In this document: piece after piece, positions 46,015 to 56,254 of the stretch
Layout: the number at the start of each line of letters is the position of its first letter
Numbering within the stretch: position 1 is the first letter of the stretch
Assembly: GCA_024305745.1 (NCBI GenBank)
Contig: JAHRBS010000001.1
Span: 3,162,001 to 3,226,000, forward strand
Source of the DNA: Polyporus tsugae
Lineage: Eukaryota > Basidiomycota > Agaricomycetes > Polyporales > Polyporaceae
Length of the DNA stretch: 64,000 bases
Reading direction: 5' to 3'
Position numbers and translations under genes: made by a program
Notes under the pieces: generated by a model
What the model was told of the DNA's origin: nothing
Seen by the model: only the letters and a program-made list of their open reading frames with translations
The model's database searches: none

Positions 46015-46923
46015 TCACAGCGAGCTGCGCGCCCCGATGGTCATCCGGATGCTGTAAAACATCTCGCCTGGTAGGACAACTTTCGGATTTGTACCCGCAA
46101 TACGGATGACCGGGGTGAGGAGACGGAGTGTCAGAGGATAGGTCATGAGCTGATCGGATGCGATATCCGGATACTGGCTGAGGAACGAGGCAAGATGGAT
46201 TTCACCGGAGAGGGGGCAGTGGGACCACTCGGAAGGGAAGTGATAGGTAAAAGGCACGAAAAGGCGTCCAGACCAGGGCAGAACCCAGACTGAACAGGCT
46301 CGCTCGCTCGTTTGGAAGGAGTAAAGCAAGAGGGGAAAGGAGAGAGACCAAGACAAGCAGGAACGAGGATCGGGGTCCAGGCTAAGGGTCATTTAGTACG
46401 CACCGTGTACTATGCCCTTTTGTAAGAGGGAGGCAAAAGAGGGTCGGAGACCATGTGCGTCCGCTGTGGATGGGGAGAAGGCTGACCGTGCGGGGTTGGT
46501 GGTGGGAGGGCTGATGATGGGATATGGATGCGACCGAGAATTTTGGGGGACGAACTTGGGCAGAGCGGACGAGATATCATGGTCAGAGGAGACAGAGTGA
46601 GAGAGGCCGCGAGAGTAGGTATATGCGTAGCCGTAGCCGTGATAGGTGGTCGGGTGCGCCGGGCTGGACGCTGGATGAATCTTGGCAGTGTCGAGATGAG
46701 GAGGGCCGGTAGGGGAGGTGTTGAGGGCGGTTGGGGATGAGGGCGGGGAAGAGCTCATGGAGAAGGAGCGAGAGGAGGAGAGAGAAGGCGAAGGGGGGAC
46801 GAGATAGTAATCGGGGTTGGGAAGGTCGTCTTCAGACAAGCTTTTGCGGCGGAACCTGAAGGGGATGTTGGCAAGCTCGGTGGAGACGTAGACAGGGGGC
46901 GGCAGAGAGCGCGTCGGGGGCAT
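46015..46923 (-). CDS. Conserved protein of unknown function
   Basis: Exons 46923-46404 and 46289-46015, joined in phase 1 (264 aa). The start MPPTRSLPPPVYVSTELANI is chosen because the frame upstream is low-quality Arg-rich sequence. Residues ~1-40 include FRFRRKSLSEDDLPNPDYYL, followed by a Ser/Pro-rich linker and SFASLLQKGIVH. The C-terminal exon is compact and beta-rich: PWSGRLFVPFTYHFPSEW, HLASFLSQYPDIASDQLM, PLTLRLLTPVIRIAGTNPKV and GEMFYSIRMTIGARSSL. No signal peptide or membrane segment is evident. The family was not recognised. It is divergently arranged with GLO1 across a 380-bp shared upstream region. Confidence 0.7.
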
Positions 46924-47303
46924 CGCGTCCACCAGTGGGTAACAGAGAGAGCAGCGGCGGGCGCGGAAGCAGGAACAGGCGTCGGGAATGGAGTGAGCAG
47001 GAGGAGAGAGCAAGAGAGACCGGCCACGGACGGAGCGTTCGAACAAGGGCCTGGACACGTGCCGCCGCTCAACAGCCCGCGAGCGCGACTGTTTGGTCCT
47101 GTTTGTCTGATCACGCGTTTCGCGTCTAGCGTGTCTAGCGCCGGGCATGCGTCATCGATCAGCATCTGGCGTCGGCGTCTTTCTTCAGTCTCATGCTTGC
47201 CCGATCGTTGAGATTTACCCCCCGCACCCGCCCCCGCCCCTCGTCTTGCAAGCTCCCAAGCCTCCCTTCCCCTCGTCGTTTCGCCACCTCTCGTCTCCTA
47301 ACC
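46924..47303. promoter_or_regulatory. Divergent promoter region
   Basis: 380 bp between the ATG of the minus-strand gene (46923) and the ATG of GLO1 (47304); both promoters must lie here. The GLO1 side is CT-rich (47215-47300), typical of fungal core promoters and 5' leaders. No specific binding site is claimed. Confidence 0.45.
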
Positions 47304-48007
47304 ATGCCCCGCACTGAAGACACCGCCAGCTTCAAGGTGCAACCCTTCCTTTGCTCTCCAACACCCCGAAGATGCTCAGTTGTTCGCTCAGTTCAATCAC
47401 ACGATGATTCGTGTTAAGGACCCTCAGGCGTCTCTCAAGTTCTACACCGAGGTCGGTCCAGTCCCAAGCGCATATACGTAGATGATTTAATGAACTGGAA
47501 CTTCTCCAGGTCCTCGGCATGGATCTTGTCGCCAGTCCGTCCTACTCCTCATATCTCCTCCTTCTCGTCCTCACGAAATCTCACTCTGGTCAGAAAACGC
47601 GTTTGAGACATTCACACTCTACTTCCTCGCCTATGACCACGGCCAGGGCACCAACCCTGAGAACCGCTTCAACCGCGAGGGCATCCTCGAGCTCACTCAC
47701 AATCACGGCACAGAGTCAGACGCCAACTTCCAAGGCTACGCCAGCGGAAACCAAGACCCCGGCCGCGGCTTTGGCCACATCGCCATCTCCGTCGACGATA
47801 TCGAAAAGGCCTGCGCACGCTTCGAGTCCCTTGGTGTCCGCTTCCAGAAGAGACTCACCGACGGGAAAATGAAGAACATCGCCTTCATCCTCGACCCCGA
47901 CGGGTGCGTCTGCCTTCCCTTTGTTCGACATTTAATCTTATCGTTGCACGTGCAGGTACTGGGTCGAGATAGTCCCCGGATCGCTCAAGCCCTCTATCTC
48001 GGCTTGA
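47304..48007 (+). CDS. GLO1: Glyoxalase I (lactoylglutathione lyase)
   Basis: Exons 47304-47336, 47392-47451, 47510-47534, 47594-47903 and 47956-48007, in phase, 159 aa. The enzyme isomerises the hemithioacetal of methylglyoxal and glutathione to S-lactoylglutathione in the cytosol. Metal-ligand positions are visible: H14 ([10 protein letters not shown]), E72 (EGILELTHN), H101 ([11 protein letters not shown]) and E147 (DPDGYWVEIV). Family hallmarks LKFYTEVLGMDL and RGFGHIA are present. The length suits the single-domain form rather than the ~320-aa two-domain yeast type. The third intron has an unusual donor (GTCCGT, 47535) and the second starts GTCGGT; both are needed to keep the frame. A decayed copy lies at ~55.1-55.6 kb. 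Confidence 0.92.
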
Positions 48008-48700
48008 AGTGTTGAATCCTGGATATGCTCAGAGCCTCAGACCCAACCGGGTCGAGTACGACAGCGTTGGCGCAGTGTACGTTTACAAATCAACTGTATC
48101 TTTAGTCGTCTCTGTCAGCAGAAGCAAGCGCATTGTGCTCCATCGTGTCCTCTGACCGCGCTATCTCGACGCGTCCCACGCAGCAACGGATCCCCGGCCT
48201 CCCTCGCTCCCTCGCCCTCGACACTCGTCATCACCCGGTCACATGTACTCGTTATAAGCGTTGGCCATCAGTATCACGACGGGCATTTGGTGATTTCGGA
48301 CTGGAGAAAAGTCGACAAAAAGGTGATGGCTCGTGTTTAACTTTTTGCCAGTGGGTGAAAAGCGAAGCAAAAGGGGAGGAAAGTTCTCCTTTTGGGAAAC
48401 TTTCGAATCATTTGGTCACGTGGAGAGAGAAGTCTTTCATCGACTTTTCTCCAGTCGAAAATAGCCGAATGCCCGCCGTGTATACGCAACGAGCCCCCTT
48501 CGATCCGTGGTGACCTGCGGAGTTTAATGACTAGGCTAGCCGTTGTGCTTCGGACAGGTGAATTCCCCATGACATATTCTCGTCGGGCTAGGGCCAGTCA
48601 TAAAGCGAGGTAGTCATACAGGAGTGCGAGGAGATTTAGCTAACATCCGGAAAACAATTCAATCTCTATCCTCTCTAAAACATACTGACGTCCGCGATTG
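48008..48700. other. 3' flank of GLO1
   Basis: The first ~150 bp resemble the sequence after the GLO1 pseudogene (TCTAGTCGTCTCTGTCA-type block near 48105/55690), so the duplication extends past the stop. The rest holds nothing recognisable. Confidence 0.5.
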
Positions 48701-49740
48701 CAGCCTATACCCGGGGTCCGTAATGGGACCGCCGTTCGCCGCGATCGCCTTCGGAACCTCGGTCTATCTGTAGCACAACGAGTCGCACTAGTTAACCCGA
48801 CCACGGAGTCACGTGAACCGGAGCATCCATGCACCGTTTCCTTGCACCACGTCTGGGCTGCACAGAGGCGGACTGCGCGTCCTTGGACTCTCCGGCTGTG
48901 CCCTCGCCCTACCGTGCCGCGGTTCGGCGACAGAGGCACTGGTCGGCCCCTCCACGTTCTCCTCGAGCTCGACCGTTTGCGGGGCTTGCGCCTTCGTGTC
49001 CGCCGTCGCGTCCGCCTCCGCTTTCACCTCGGCCTCCGCATTCGTCGTCGCCGTTGTCGCGCCTATGGCCCTCTCCTGGGTCTCGCCGGAAGGCGGCCGT
49101 TCTCCACTCGACGCTTCGCTCTGGGGACAAGAGCGACGCGGCACCCATCGGAGCAGAGGCCTCGGCTCCGGTAAGCGCGACCTCGGGGGCCTCAAAGCTC
49201 GAGCGGGCGTCCACATTCGTGCTCTCGCCATCTGCCATCGGACTGTCTACCTCCGTCCTCTCGTCCTCGTTGTCCCGCCGGATGGAAGCGACAGGGACGG
49301 GCTCTCGTAGCCCCAGTCTGCCAGAGCACCGCGTCCCCTCCGTTGCACTGCTCGTCGAGCTCGCGATCTGGCATGGTCTGGAAGTCCTCCTGGCCCACCT
49401 CGTCTGAGGATGGTCCTGTGCGGTCGTTGGGGAGGGGGAACGGGTTCAGGATGGGACCGTGGGTTAGAGCAAGGCGCCAAGGGACGATGAGCGGGCAAAG
49501 GTCCTGCCCATCCATCGGAACGATATCGTGCATGCGTCGGACGACGACCCTCCCGTCGGCATTCCCAGATGATAGTGTCTTCCGATCCGGAGAGAACTTG
49601 GCTACATGCTCCACTGAACAGATGTGCTCGCTCTGAGAGGGGCCTCGATACGCACGACCCATCGCTGGTCCTCCACAACCGATCGCGAGCCTTCCGAAAC
49701 CCTCTAATGTCCGTGACTGCAGCGACTCTATAGCTAGGGA
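48701..49740 (-). pseudogene. F-box-WD40 family copy B, 3' remnant
   Basis: Only the last WD40 blade and tail survive: RLWRTSDGSCV, VEHVAKFSPDRKTLSSGN, GRVVVRRMHDIVPMDGQDL, then tail sequence and, in a shifted frame (stop 48809), VELEENVEGPTSAS. These correspond to VAFSADGKTLVSAAVDG, MHDIIPTDGQDLRG and IELEENVKGPASAA of copy D. A degraded version of the C-terminal exon follows at ~48780-48700. At least two frameshifts and no 5' part: a pseudogene fragment. It starts only a few bases beyond the stop of copy C on the same strand. Confidence 0.75.
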
Positions 49741-49751
49741 CAGCATCGTCG

Positions 49752-52505
49752 TCAAGACATGGACGCTGAGGCACTGCTGGAGCGACCTCGGTCCTGAACT
49801 TCTTCAACCTCTGGCAGCCCACCTGTCGCACGGTGCGACGGCCATTCACCGCGGATCGCCTTCGAAATCTGGTGCCGCCTGTAGCGCAATGCAGTCAAGG
49901 AATCAGCCGAGCCGACCACGGATTCCTGCGAACTAGCGCGCCTGGCATATACCGCTTCCTTTGCACCACCCGGGATGATCTCCATCTCCTTCAGGATCCG
50001 AGAAGGTGCTGAGAGGAGACGGACCGCGCCTGCTTGCACGTCTCTGCCCTCGCCTTGCCGGCGACGACTCACCGGCGCCGAAGGGGTCGGATAACGACCG
50101 TTCCATCCCTCGCGCCGGAAGATAGTGTCTTGCCATCCGGAGAGAAAGCTACGTGCTCCACCGCCTCTTTGTGCTCGGAGAACGTCGCCACGCATGACCC
50201 GTCGCTCGTCCTCCATAACCGCACCGTGCGATCGGCCGCTGCCGACGCGATGTACCTTCCGCATGGAGAGAATTGTGCTTTTTGGATGGTATTCGTGTGC
50301 CCCCTGAGCCGAAAGAGTTCAAGGCCCGTGGACGCCTCCCAGATATACGCTGCCTTCCTTGGAGTCGCCGACGCTCCGAGCACGAGCCTCCCGTCCGGCG
50401 AGAACGAGACATCATGCATGTGCATGAGTTCTCCCATTTTACCCCCCGGATGAGCGAGTACGATCCCTGTCTCGACGTCCACAACGTTGATCCCGGCACA
50501 GGTTCCACACGGCGCGGTAGCGAGGCGAGTGCTTCCACGAGTGGAAGGGTCAAAAGCAGCGATGGTGTCGCGTGCCTGACGTGGTGCTCGCGCGTAAAGG
50601 TCGTCGTCATCGACAGATGGAGAGTTCCAAAGGGACCTGTGCAGCGTGCCCAGCGCGACATTCAGGATGCAGCACTCGCCACGACCGGAGCCGCAGGCGA
50701 GCCACAATGTATTCGGAGAGAATGCGAGACGAACCACAGCCCCTTTGAGTTGGACACGCGCTCGTTGTCGGAATGTATGTGCATCCCAGAGCCGCGCGGT
50801 TCCTGCCTCGGATCCCGTCGCAATCACGTCGCCGTCGGGGGACCACGCACATGTCCTGACGCCTGCGGCGTGTCCCTCGAGGGCGGCGACCTTGCGGCGG
50901 CCCTGAGTGAGATCCCAAATGGCTGCCTTCCCATCGCCGCCGCCCGAAACAAGGTATCGGCTGTCCGGGGAGAATGCGAGCGACCGGACAGACTTGTAAG
51001 CGTGTGCGACCCATCGCTGGACGATCGCTCCATTGTCGGCGTCCCAGAGGATGACGGTAGAGTCCCCGGACCCGCTCGCCACCCACTTGCTGTCTGGGGA
51101 GATGACGAGAGCATGTACAACGGCATCGTGTCTGGCAGGAATGACTGGATAGGTGATTAGGTTACCTCTAGCAGGATAGATGTATCAGAATTCACCTTCG
51201 CGACACTCCAGCACCACGGCGCTCTCCGGCAAGTACTGTTCGAGCTCGCGGGCCCAGAATGAGAGGCTGTTGGCACACACCGGGACCCCAATGGTGCACC
51301 TGACTGCGACTCTGGGCGGGGAAAACCTGAGCAGGGCGTGCTTCAACGTCTTGTACGTGTGATGTCGAGGGTCAGATTCATCAGCGAAGCTCGATAAAGA
51401 GTCAACAATGTTGACCGTAGACCGTAATGGCCACTCAATCGTAACTTCTCTCAACTCGGGGCTGTTCGAAAAGATCTCCAAGAGCTCGACAGGGTGGTCG
51501 AATGCCAGGTCATCCTTGGACAACTGCAGCACCAGGGATTGTAGCCGGCACCAGTCAGACTGGTATGCGCGAAGATCTGATCGAGATACTACATGGGTGG
51601 GATGAATGGGATCAGATGAGCTATTAAAGAATTTGGCGACGGGCAAGGATCAGCAAACATACCGTCGATTAGCCTGAGGCTCTCTACCGTGGATGGCGCC
51701 AAACGGGAATCAAACAGCAGCGCGCCTAGACACGCAGCACGTCCGTCGACACCCTGAGCCATGCTAAGAGCATCGATCTGCGAGCATGGGGTCCATAGCT
51801 TAGCTTTGGTAATCGCGGCATCGACAGCAACAAACGGTCACTCACAGTTAGTACTTTCAACCGCATTTGCTCAGATAGGCGTGATTTGGCCACCTCCAGA
51901 GGTGCTTCGTTGCCCGCCGTCTTGATTTGAACTTCCTGGCATACTAGATGCGTAATGCTTGGGAATGCCAAGAGGACTTGGGCGAATGCCAGGGACGTCG
52001 GGAAAGAGACAGAGTTGAGGCGTAGAGTGTGGATGTGAGCGCCGAGTCTTGTGAAACATGCGAGACTGGTGTGGTGCACGTCAAGACTGGATCGGTGCAC
52101 GTAAATCGGAGGGGTCTCGTCCACACCCTGGAAAATATTGGACAGCTCATCCTCCTCATCCTCGTCCTCAACTTCGTCCTCTTCCGGTTCTTCAAGTTGC
52201 GACTCATCGACGCACTCGATCGACGAAAGATTCGGGAGCATGTACAGGAGGGAGGGTCCGAAAGCGGCCGGTGTGACGACGATCGTGTGTACGAAAGGCT
52301 TCAGCTGGGGATTGGCCAGGAGGAAGGCGACAAACGTGAAGACATGTTCGCTGCTCTCGAGCTGGACCCGGGAAAACATCACGAGATGGCTGCGAGAGCG
52401 GAGTTGGCGACATGTGAGGGAGAGGCTGCATAGCGTGTTCGGACGGCGACTAGAAAGGTCGATGACCCGCTCGATGACTTCCAAAGGTAGTCGCGAGGAA
52501 TACAT
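49752..52505 (-). CDS. F-box-WD40 protein, family copy C (intact)
   Basis: Exons 52505-51846, 51777-51663, 51588-51196, 51144-50073 and 49878-49752, all in phase, 788 aa. An F-box (SRLPLEVIERVIDLSSRRPN and SLSLTCRQLRSRS, residues ~4-45) is followed by LRR-like repeats with an acidic insert (EEPEEDEVEDEDEEDE), exon 2 with APSTVESLRLID, and an LRR-like exon 3 (SRSDLRAYQSDWCRLQSLVL). About eight WD40 blades span residues ~390-745 (VISPDSKWVASGSGDSTVIL; LAFSPDSRYLVSGGGDGKAA; CAWSPDGDVIATGS; LAFSPNTLWLACGS; VSFSPDGRLVLGAS; QFSPCGRYIASAAADRTVRL; VAFSPDGKTLSSGARDGT). It is expected to be an SCF substrate receptor: the F-box binds Skp1 and the propeller binds substrate. The 51-nt intron between exons 3 and 4 contains an in-frame TGA. 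The long tail of copies A and D is missing; a 194-nt intron leads straight to a short, partly frame-altered C-terminal exon. Confidence 0.85.
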
Positions 52506-55094
52506 GATGGATCGTGGGTGAGATGGAGGTGGGAAGTAAGGGAGGGAGATGAGAGCGCTTGAGAGGCACGGTTCTTGGCTGTGCACAGACCGTGCTTGCA
52601 GTCCACCACGATGATCACGCAGACAAGTGGACATGATCGCACCCTTTCCGCAGTGACGAGCACGAAGTGACCGGTGGACAGCAGTGAATACAAATACAAC
52701 CTCGGACCGCAGCGCTAAACTGCTGTAACATGGGTCGATGGCTAAACGTCAACCATTCAGAGGAACAGTTAACATTTGCATGTACGCTCACACTCACACG
52801 GATCATGCCACGCACCGACGTTAATATCCTCCGAGTCAGTCTAAGCTCCTGCACGCCGACGTCCACGTCCCGGGAAATATAAAGCCTGAACTCGGGACAC
52901 CGCCTTGAATCCGCTCGTGAGGAACGCCTTCTGCCCGTAGACGGTGAACTGCATCGCGATATTCTCGTTGCTGAACGAGCCGAAGATGTGGGTGCGGGAA
53001 TTAGACTAGCGGTCACATCGCACGCATGCCTGACATCGCAAAATACCTCTGCGAGTTCCCGCGACATGGAGAAAAGAACGTTTGGATGAGAATGGGGCGT
53101 CAGCAGCATATATGATTCTGAAGACGTACGTCTATCCCTGGCCACATTGCGTTGCCAGCGTTCTTCGACACGTACTTACGCACACGGTGACTCGCATCCA
53201 AGAGCGACTGGAGTCTGTTGCATGGTAGACCGTGGATACCACCTGAGTATGGCCGAAATGGTGCAGGATATGAGCATTTCTAGATGCTGAATGGTTGCGA
53301 TGCAGGATGAGTGAAAATCATGCATGGGCAGAGCCTGGAGAACAGAACGGGGCAAAGAGTCGTCCGCGGGTAACTTCGACGCCTATAGAAATGCCAGCTG
53401 CGGCTGGCGCGGCACTGGTCGACTCGACTCCTTGCATCCGAGACTCTCCTGCTAAGGTCGCAAGCTTGTCCGCAACAGGTTCGAACACCTCTATAGTAGC
53501 CTTGTAAAATGAGAACGTGATTTTAACGGTTTGCATTGCGCAAATGGTACGCACTCTTGGAATACCACGCAACGGAGCCTGAGCCATATGAATACGGAAC
53601 TCATGACAATCGTCCTACAGGCTCGAGTCCCCGCACATGGCTCTTGTAACGAGGTGTCCGCCTACATGCATCAAAGACCCCCCGTCACTACTTCTCGCTT
53701 CTCAGGATCCCACTGCGTCCTGATCTCAGCCCTATAACGAAGACCTCGCTCCCTCGCCAGGTACGATTGCGGCATCGGTTGTTCACCCCTCTCTAAGTTC
53801 CACGACCGCTCCCACGATCGCGGTCAAGCCTCTCTATCCGAAATCGCTCAGGTCAACACGGAGGAGCAAGACGAAACGGGAGGCAGAAGCAGCGCGAGCC
53901 TAGAGATGAGGTCTGCGTGGGCGGCCCTGGTCCCGCCGTCATGGAGCAGATGCGCCGCGCGCAATGACGATCACGGTAAGGCAAAGGCCCACGGCTTCGG
54001 TTCTGGTTCACGACTGGCTTCCGCCTCCCCAGACACTGCCGACATCCCCGCCTGCTGCGTCGTCACGAACAAGTATAGGCTCCGGAGTCCATTGGACTGC
54101 CATTCCCATACAGCAGTAGCCGTTGTCTCAGTTCAAGAGGACATGGAGGCGGGGCTATGAGCGAGGTGGATGCTGATTCCTCTTGGGCTGTCTTTATATC
54201 ACCGTACGTGCGGAACACAAACTATGCAGGGCAGCTAATCACCTGTGCTGTTTTCCAGATCGCAAATCTTACCTTCAGTGCCGTGTGCGATACCGACCTT
54301 GAAAACCGTAGGTGCTGCTGCCTCATGAGATGTTGTGGACCAAGAGCTGAAAGCGCGTCCACAGTCAGTATTCTCGCGGGCAAGGTACACATGCTGCCAC
54401 CCTCGTATCCTCAGTGCTAACGCTTTTCTTGACGCATCGGCTGCGTACTTAGCAGAAGGCCGTCATACGTACGCCGCCGACCCCTTCTCCCGAGTCTGCA
54501 ACCAGTCTCGGCAGACGCCGTCCTGAACCCCTTTCAGGTTTGTACATCTGGGCACGGTACGTCCGTTGTGTGTGGCGAGACCGGTGCAATCATTTCTGCG
54601 CTTGCCTTCAATTCAACCCCCGTCGAAGAAGATAGGTCAAGCCCACCATCTTTTGAAGTGCGTCTCCCTCTCTTGCTTATCCGCGTCATTATACCGTTTA
54701 CAAAGCTGATCGAACTCTGCGCCACCAGTCTTCTTTGGGCGCTGCGTCGCCGGCGCCGGGTTCATGCTGCTCCTCCCCGAGGTCTGCGACCGCGACCTAG
54801 AATTCGTGTGAGTGAACGTTGCATGTTCGTCGATGTGGGCAACGGTTTGGGCGAACTGTGCGGTAAGCTCTCGCAACGTCCGTTGTCCTTTCTAGCTAAT
54901 ACATTATTGCAACTCGCAGATAATCATCTCGACGCTCGACCGCACCGACGTCCCAAGTCTCGATGGCTCCCTCAACTTTGCTAGATTTATCGGGTAGCAC
55001 ATTGCGTTCCTCGTGACTCCGCCACACAGCTATGCTACGAATGAATCCGCTTCGCGCCCAGCTCGCAAGAGCAAACTTGCTCTCCGACGGCAGC
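52506..55094. other. Gene-poor stretch with possible coding remnants
   Basis: 2.6 kb without a confident gene. On the minus strand around 52880-53010 there is a protein-like segment (HIFGSFSNENIAMQFTVYGQ then KAFLTSGFKAVSRVQAL) ending at a stop, and ~53150 reads KNAGNAMWPG. At 53318-53587 (minus) an 89-codon ORF has VKITFSFYKATIEVFEPVAD. None could be joined into a gene or assigned to a family, so they are probably remnants. Confidence 0.35.
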
Positions 55095-55620
55095 AGCATT
55101 GAGTGACCGCCAGCTTCAAGGTGACCGTGCAATCCTCGCTTCGCTCTATCCTGTCACCGGTGCGTCCCATTATCTTCGCTCCCTCGTTTCGCGCTGACCC
55201 AACTCTACGCCGAATAGAAACACATTTGAGTCCAACTACGTCGTTGTCTGCGATCACGTATTTAACACTGCTCGACGGCATCCTCGAGCTCGCCCAAAAC
55301 CACGGCATAGAGTCGGACCCCGACTTCAGAGGTTACGCTAGCGGAACCAGGACCCCGGACCCGGCTTTGGCCATTTCATCATCTTCGTCGATTCGATGAC
55401 ACTGAAAACGCTGCGTCCGCTTTGAGTCCCTCGGCATCCGCTTCCAGACGAGGTTCACTGACGAGAAGACGAAGAACATGGCTTTCATCTCGACCTCGAC
55501 GGGTGCGTGATGCGTCTGCCTGTCCCTTATTCAGCATTTGGTGTTCATATGCTCATTGTGCGCGCAGGTGCTGGGTCGAGATCGTCCGTGAATCTCCATT
55601 TCAGCTTGGCCGTTGGATCC
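55095..55620 (+). pseudogene. GLO1: Glyoxalase I pseudogene
   Basis: Collinear with 47320-47980. It has the end of exon 1 (CCGCCAGCTTCAAG, 55108), the exon 4 core (GILELAQNHGIESDPDF, then RGYASG), a segment like [11 protein letters not shown] (NMAFIST in a shifted frame), the GGGTGCGTG donor and CTGGGTCGAGATCGTC of the last exon. Exon 2 is largely unrecognisable. A one-base deletion after GYASG (~55342) and later indels destroy the frame. The copy lies in the same position relative to F-box-WD40 copy D as GLO1 does to copies B/C. Confidence 0.85.
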
Positions 55621-56254
55621 CGGATGTGTTCAGACCTAACCGACTTCAGTGCGGCAGTGTGTACGGCCATAACTTACCGACCGTATTGTATCTCTAGTCG
55701 TCTCTGTCATCCAAAGCAAGTTGTACTCTCCCACGCATCATTATGAGCCGGCCTGACGGCGCTGACGCCTCCCATGGCGGAAGAACGCTCGAACAGAGCC
55801 CCGGTTTCCCTCGCTCATGAGTCCCGACACCGGTCTCAATTTGGCCGCGAGTATACTCCAAAGTATCAAGCTTAGCCGTTGTGGTTTGCGCGAATTACAT
55901 TCACCACATCATATCCTCGCTCGTCGATGGTTAGTCATATACGGTTTGATGACCATTGGATCGATGCGGACGGGATTCACAGACATACATAGATGAACGA
56001 ACACCGTCGAACACAACTCAAGAAAACCATTCGTAGGATCCCAGGCACGCCATCAGTGTCCCATTCTCTTCTCCCGCTGAACCTCTCGGCCAGGTCTTGT
56101 GATAGGCTCGCTACGCCGCTCTGAACCACTCCCACTTCCTCCTCTCCCCCGTCCACCTCGCGCTCGAAGTTGGTCCTTCCCTCCCCCACGCTCGAAGTTG
56201 CAGTTGCCTGACTCCGAGTCGGCGTCCCCTCCGGTGGCTCTAGGGTCGATATCG
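55621..56254. other. Convergent 3' flanks
   Basis: 3' flank of the GLO1 pseudogene and 3' flank of copy D. The latter (55.97-56.25 kb) is conserved with the 3' flank of copy A. No gene. Confidence 0.5.

Noticed and set aside
51181..51195. Programmed stop-codon readthrough at the conserved TGA of the F-box-WD40 family
   Set aside because: A 51-54-nt intron with GT-AG ends and a CTRAY branch point spans the TGA in every copy and keeps the frame. Ordinary splicing is the simpler explanation.
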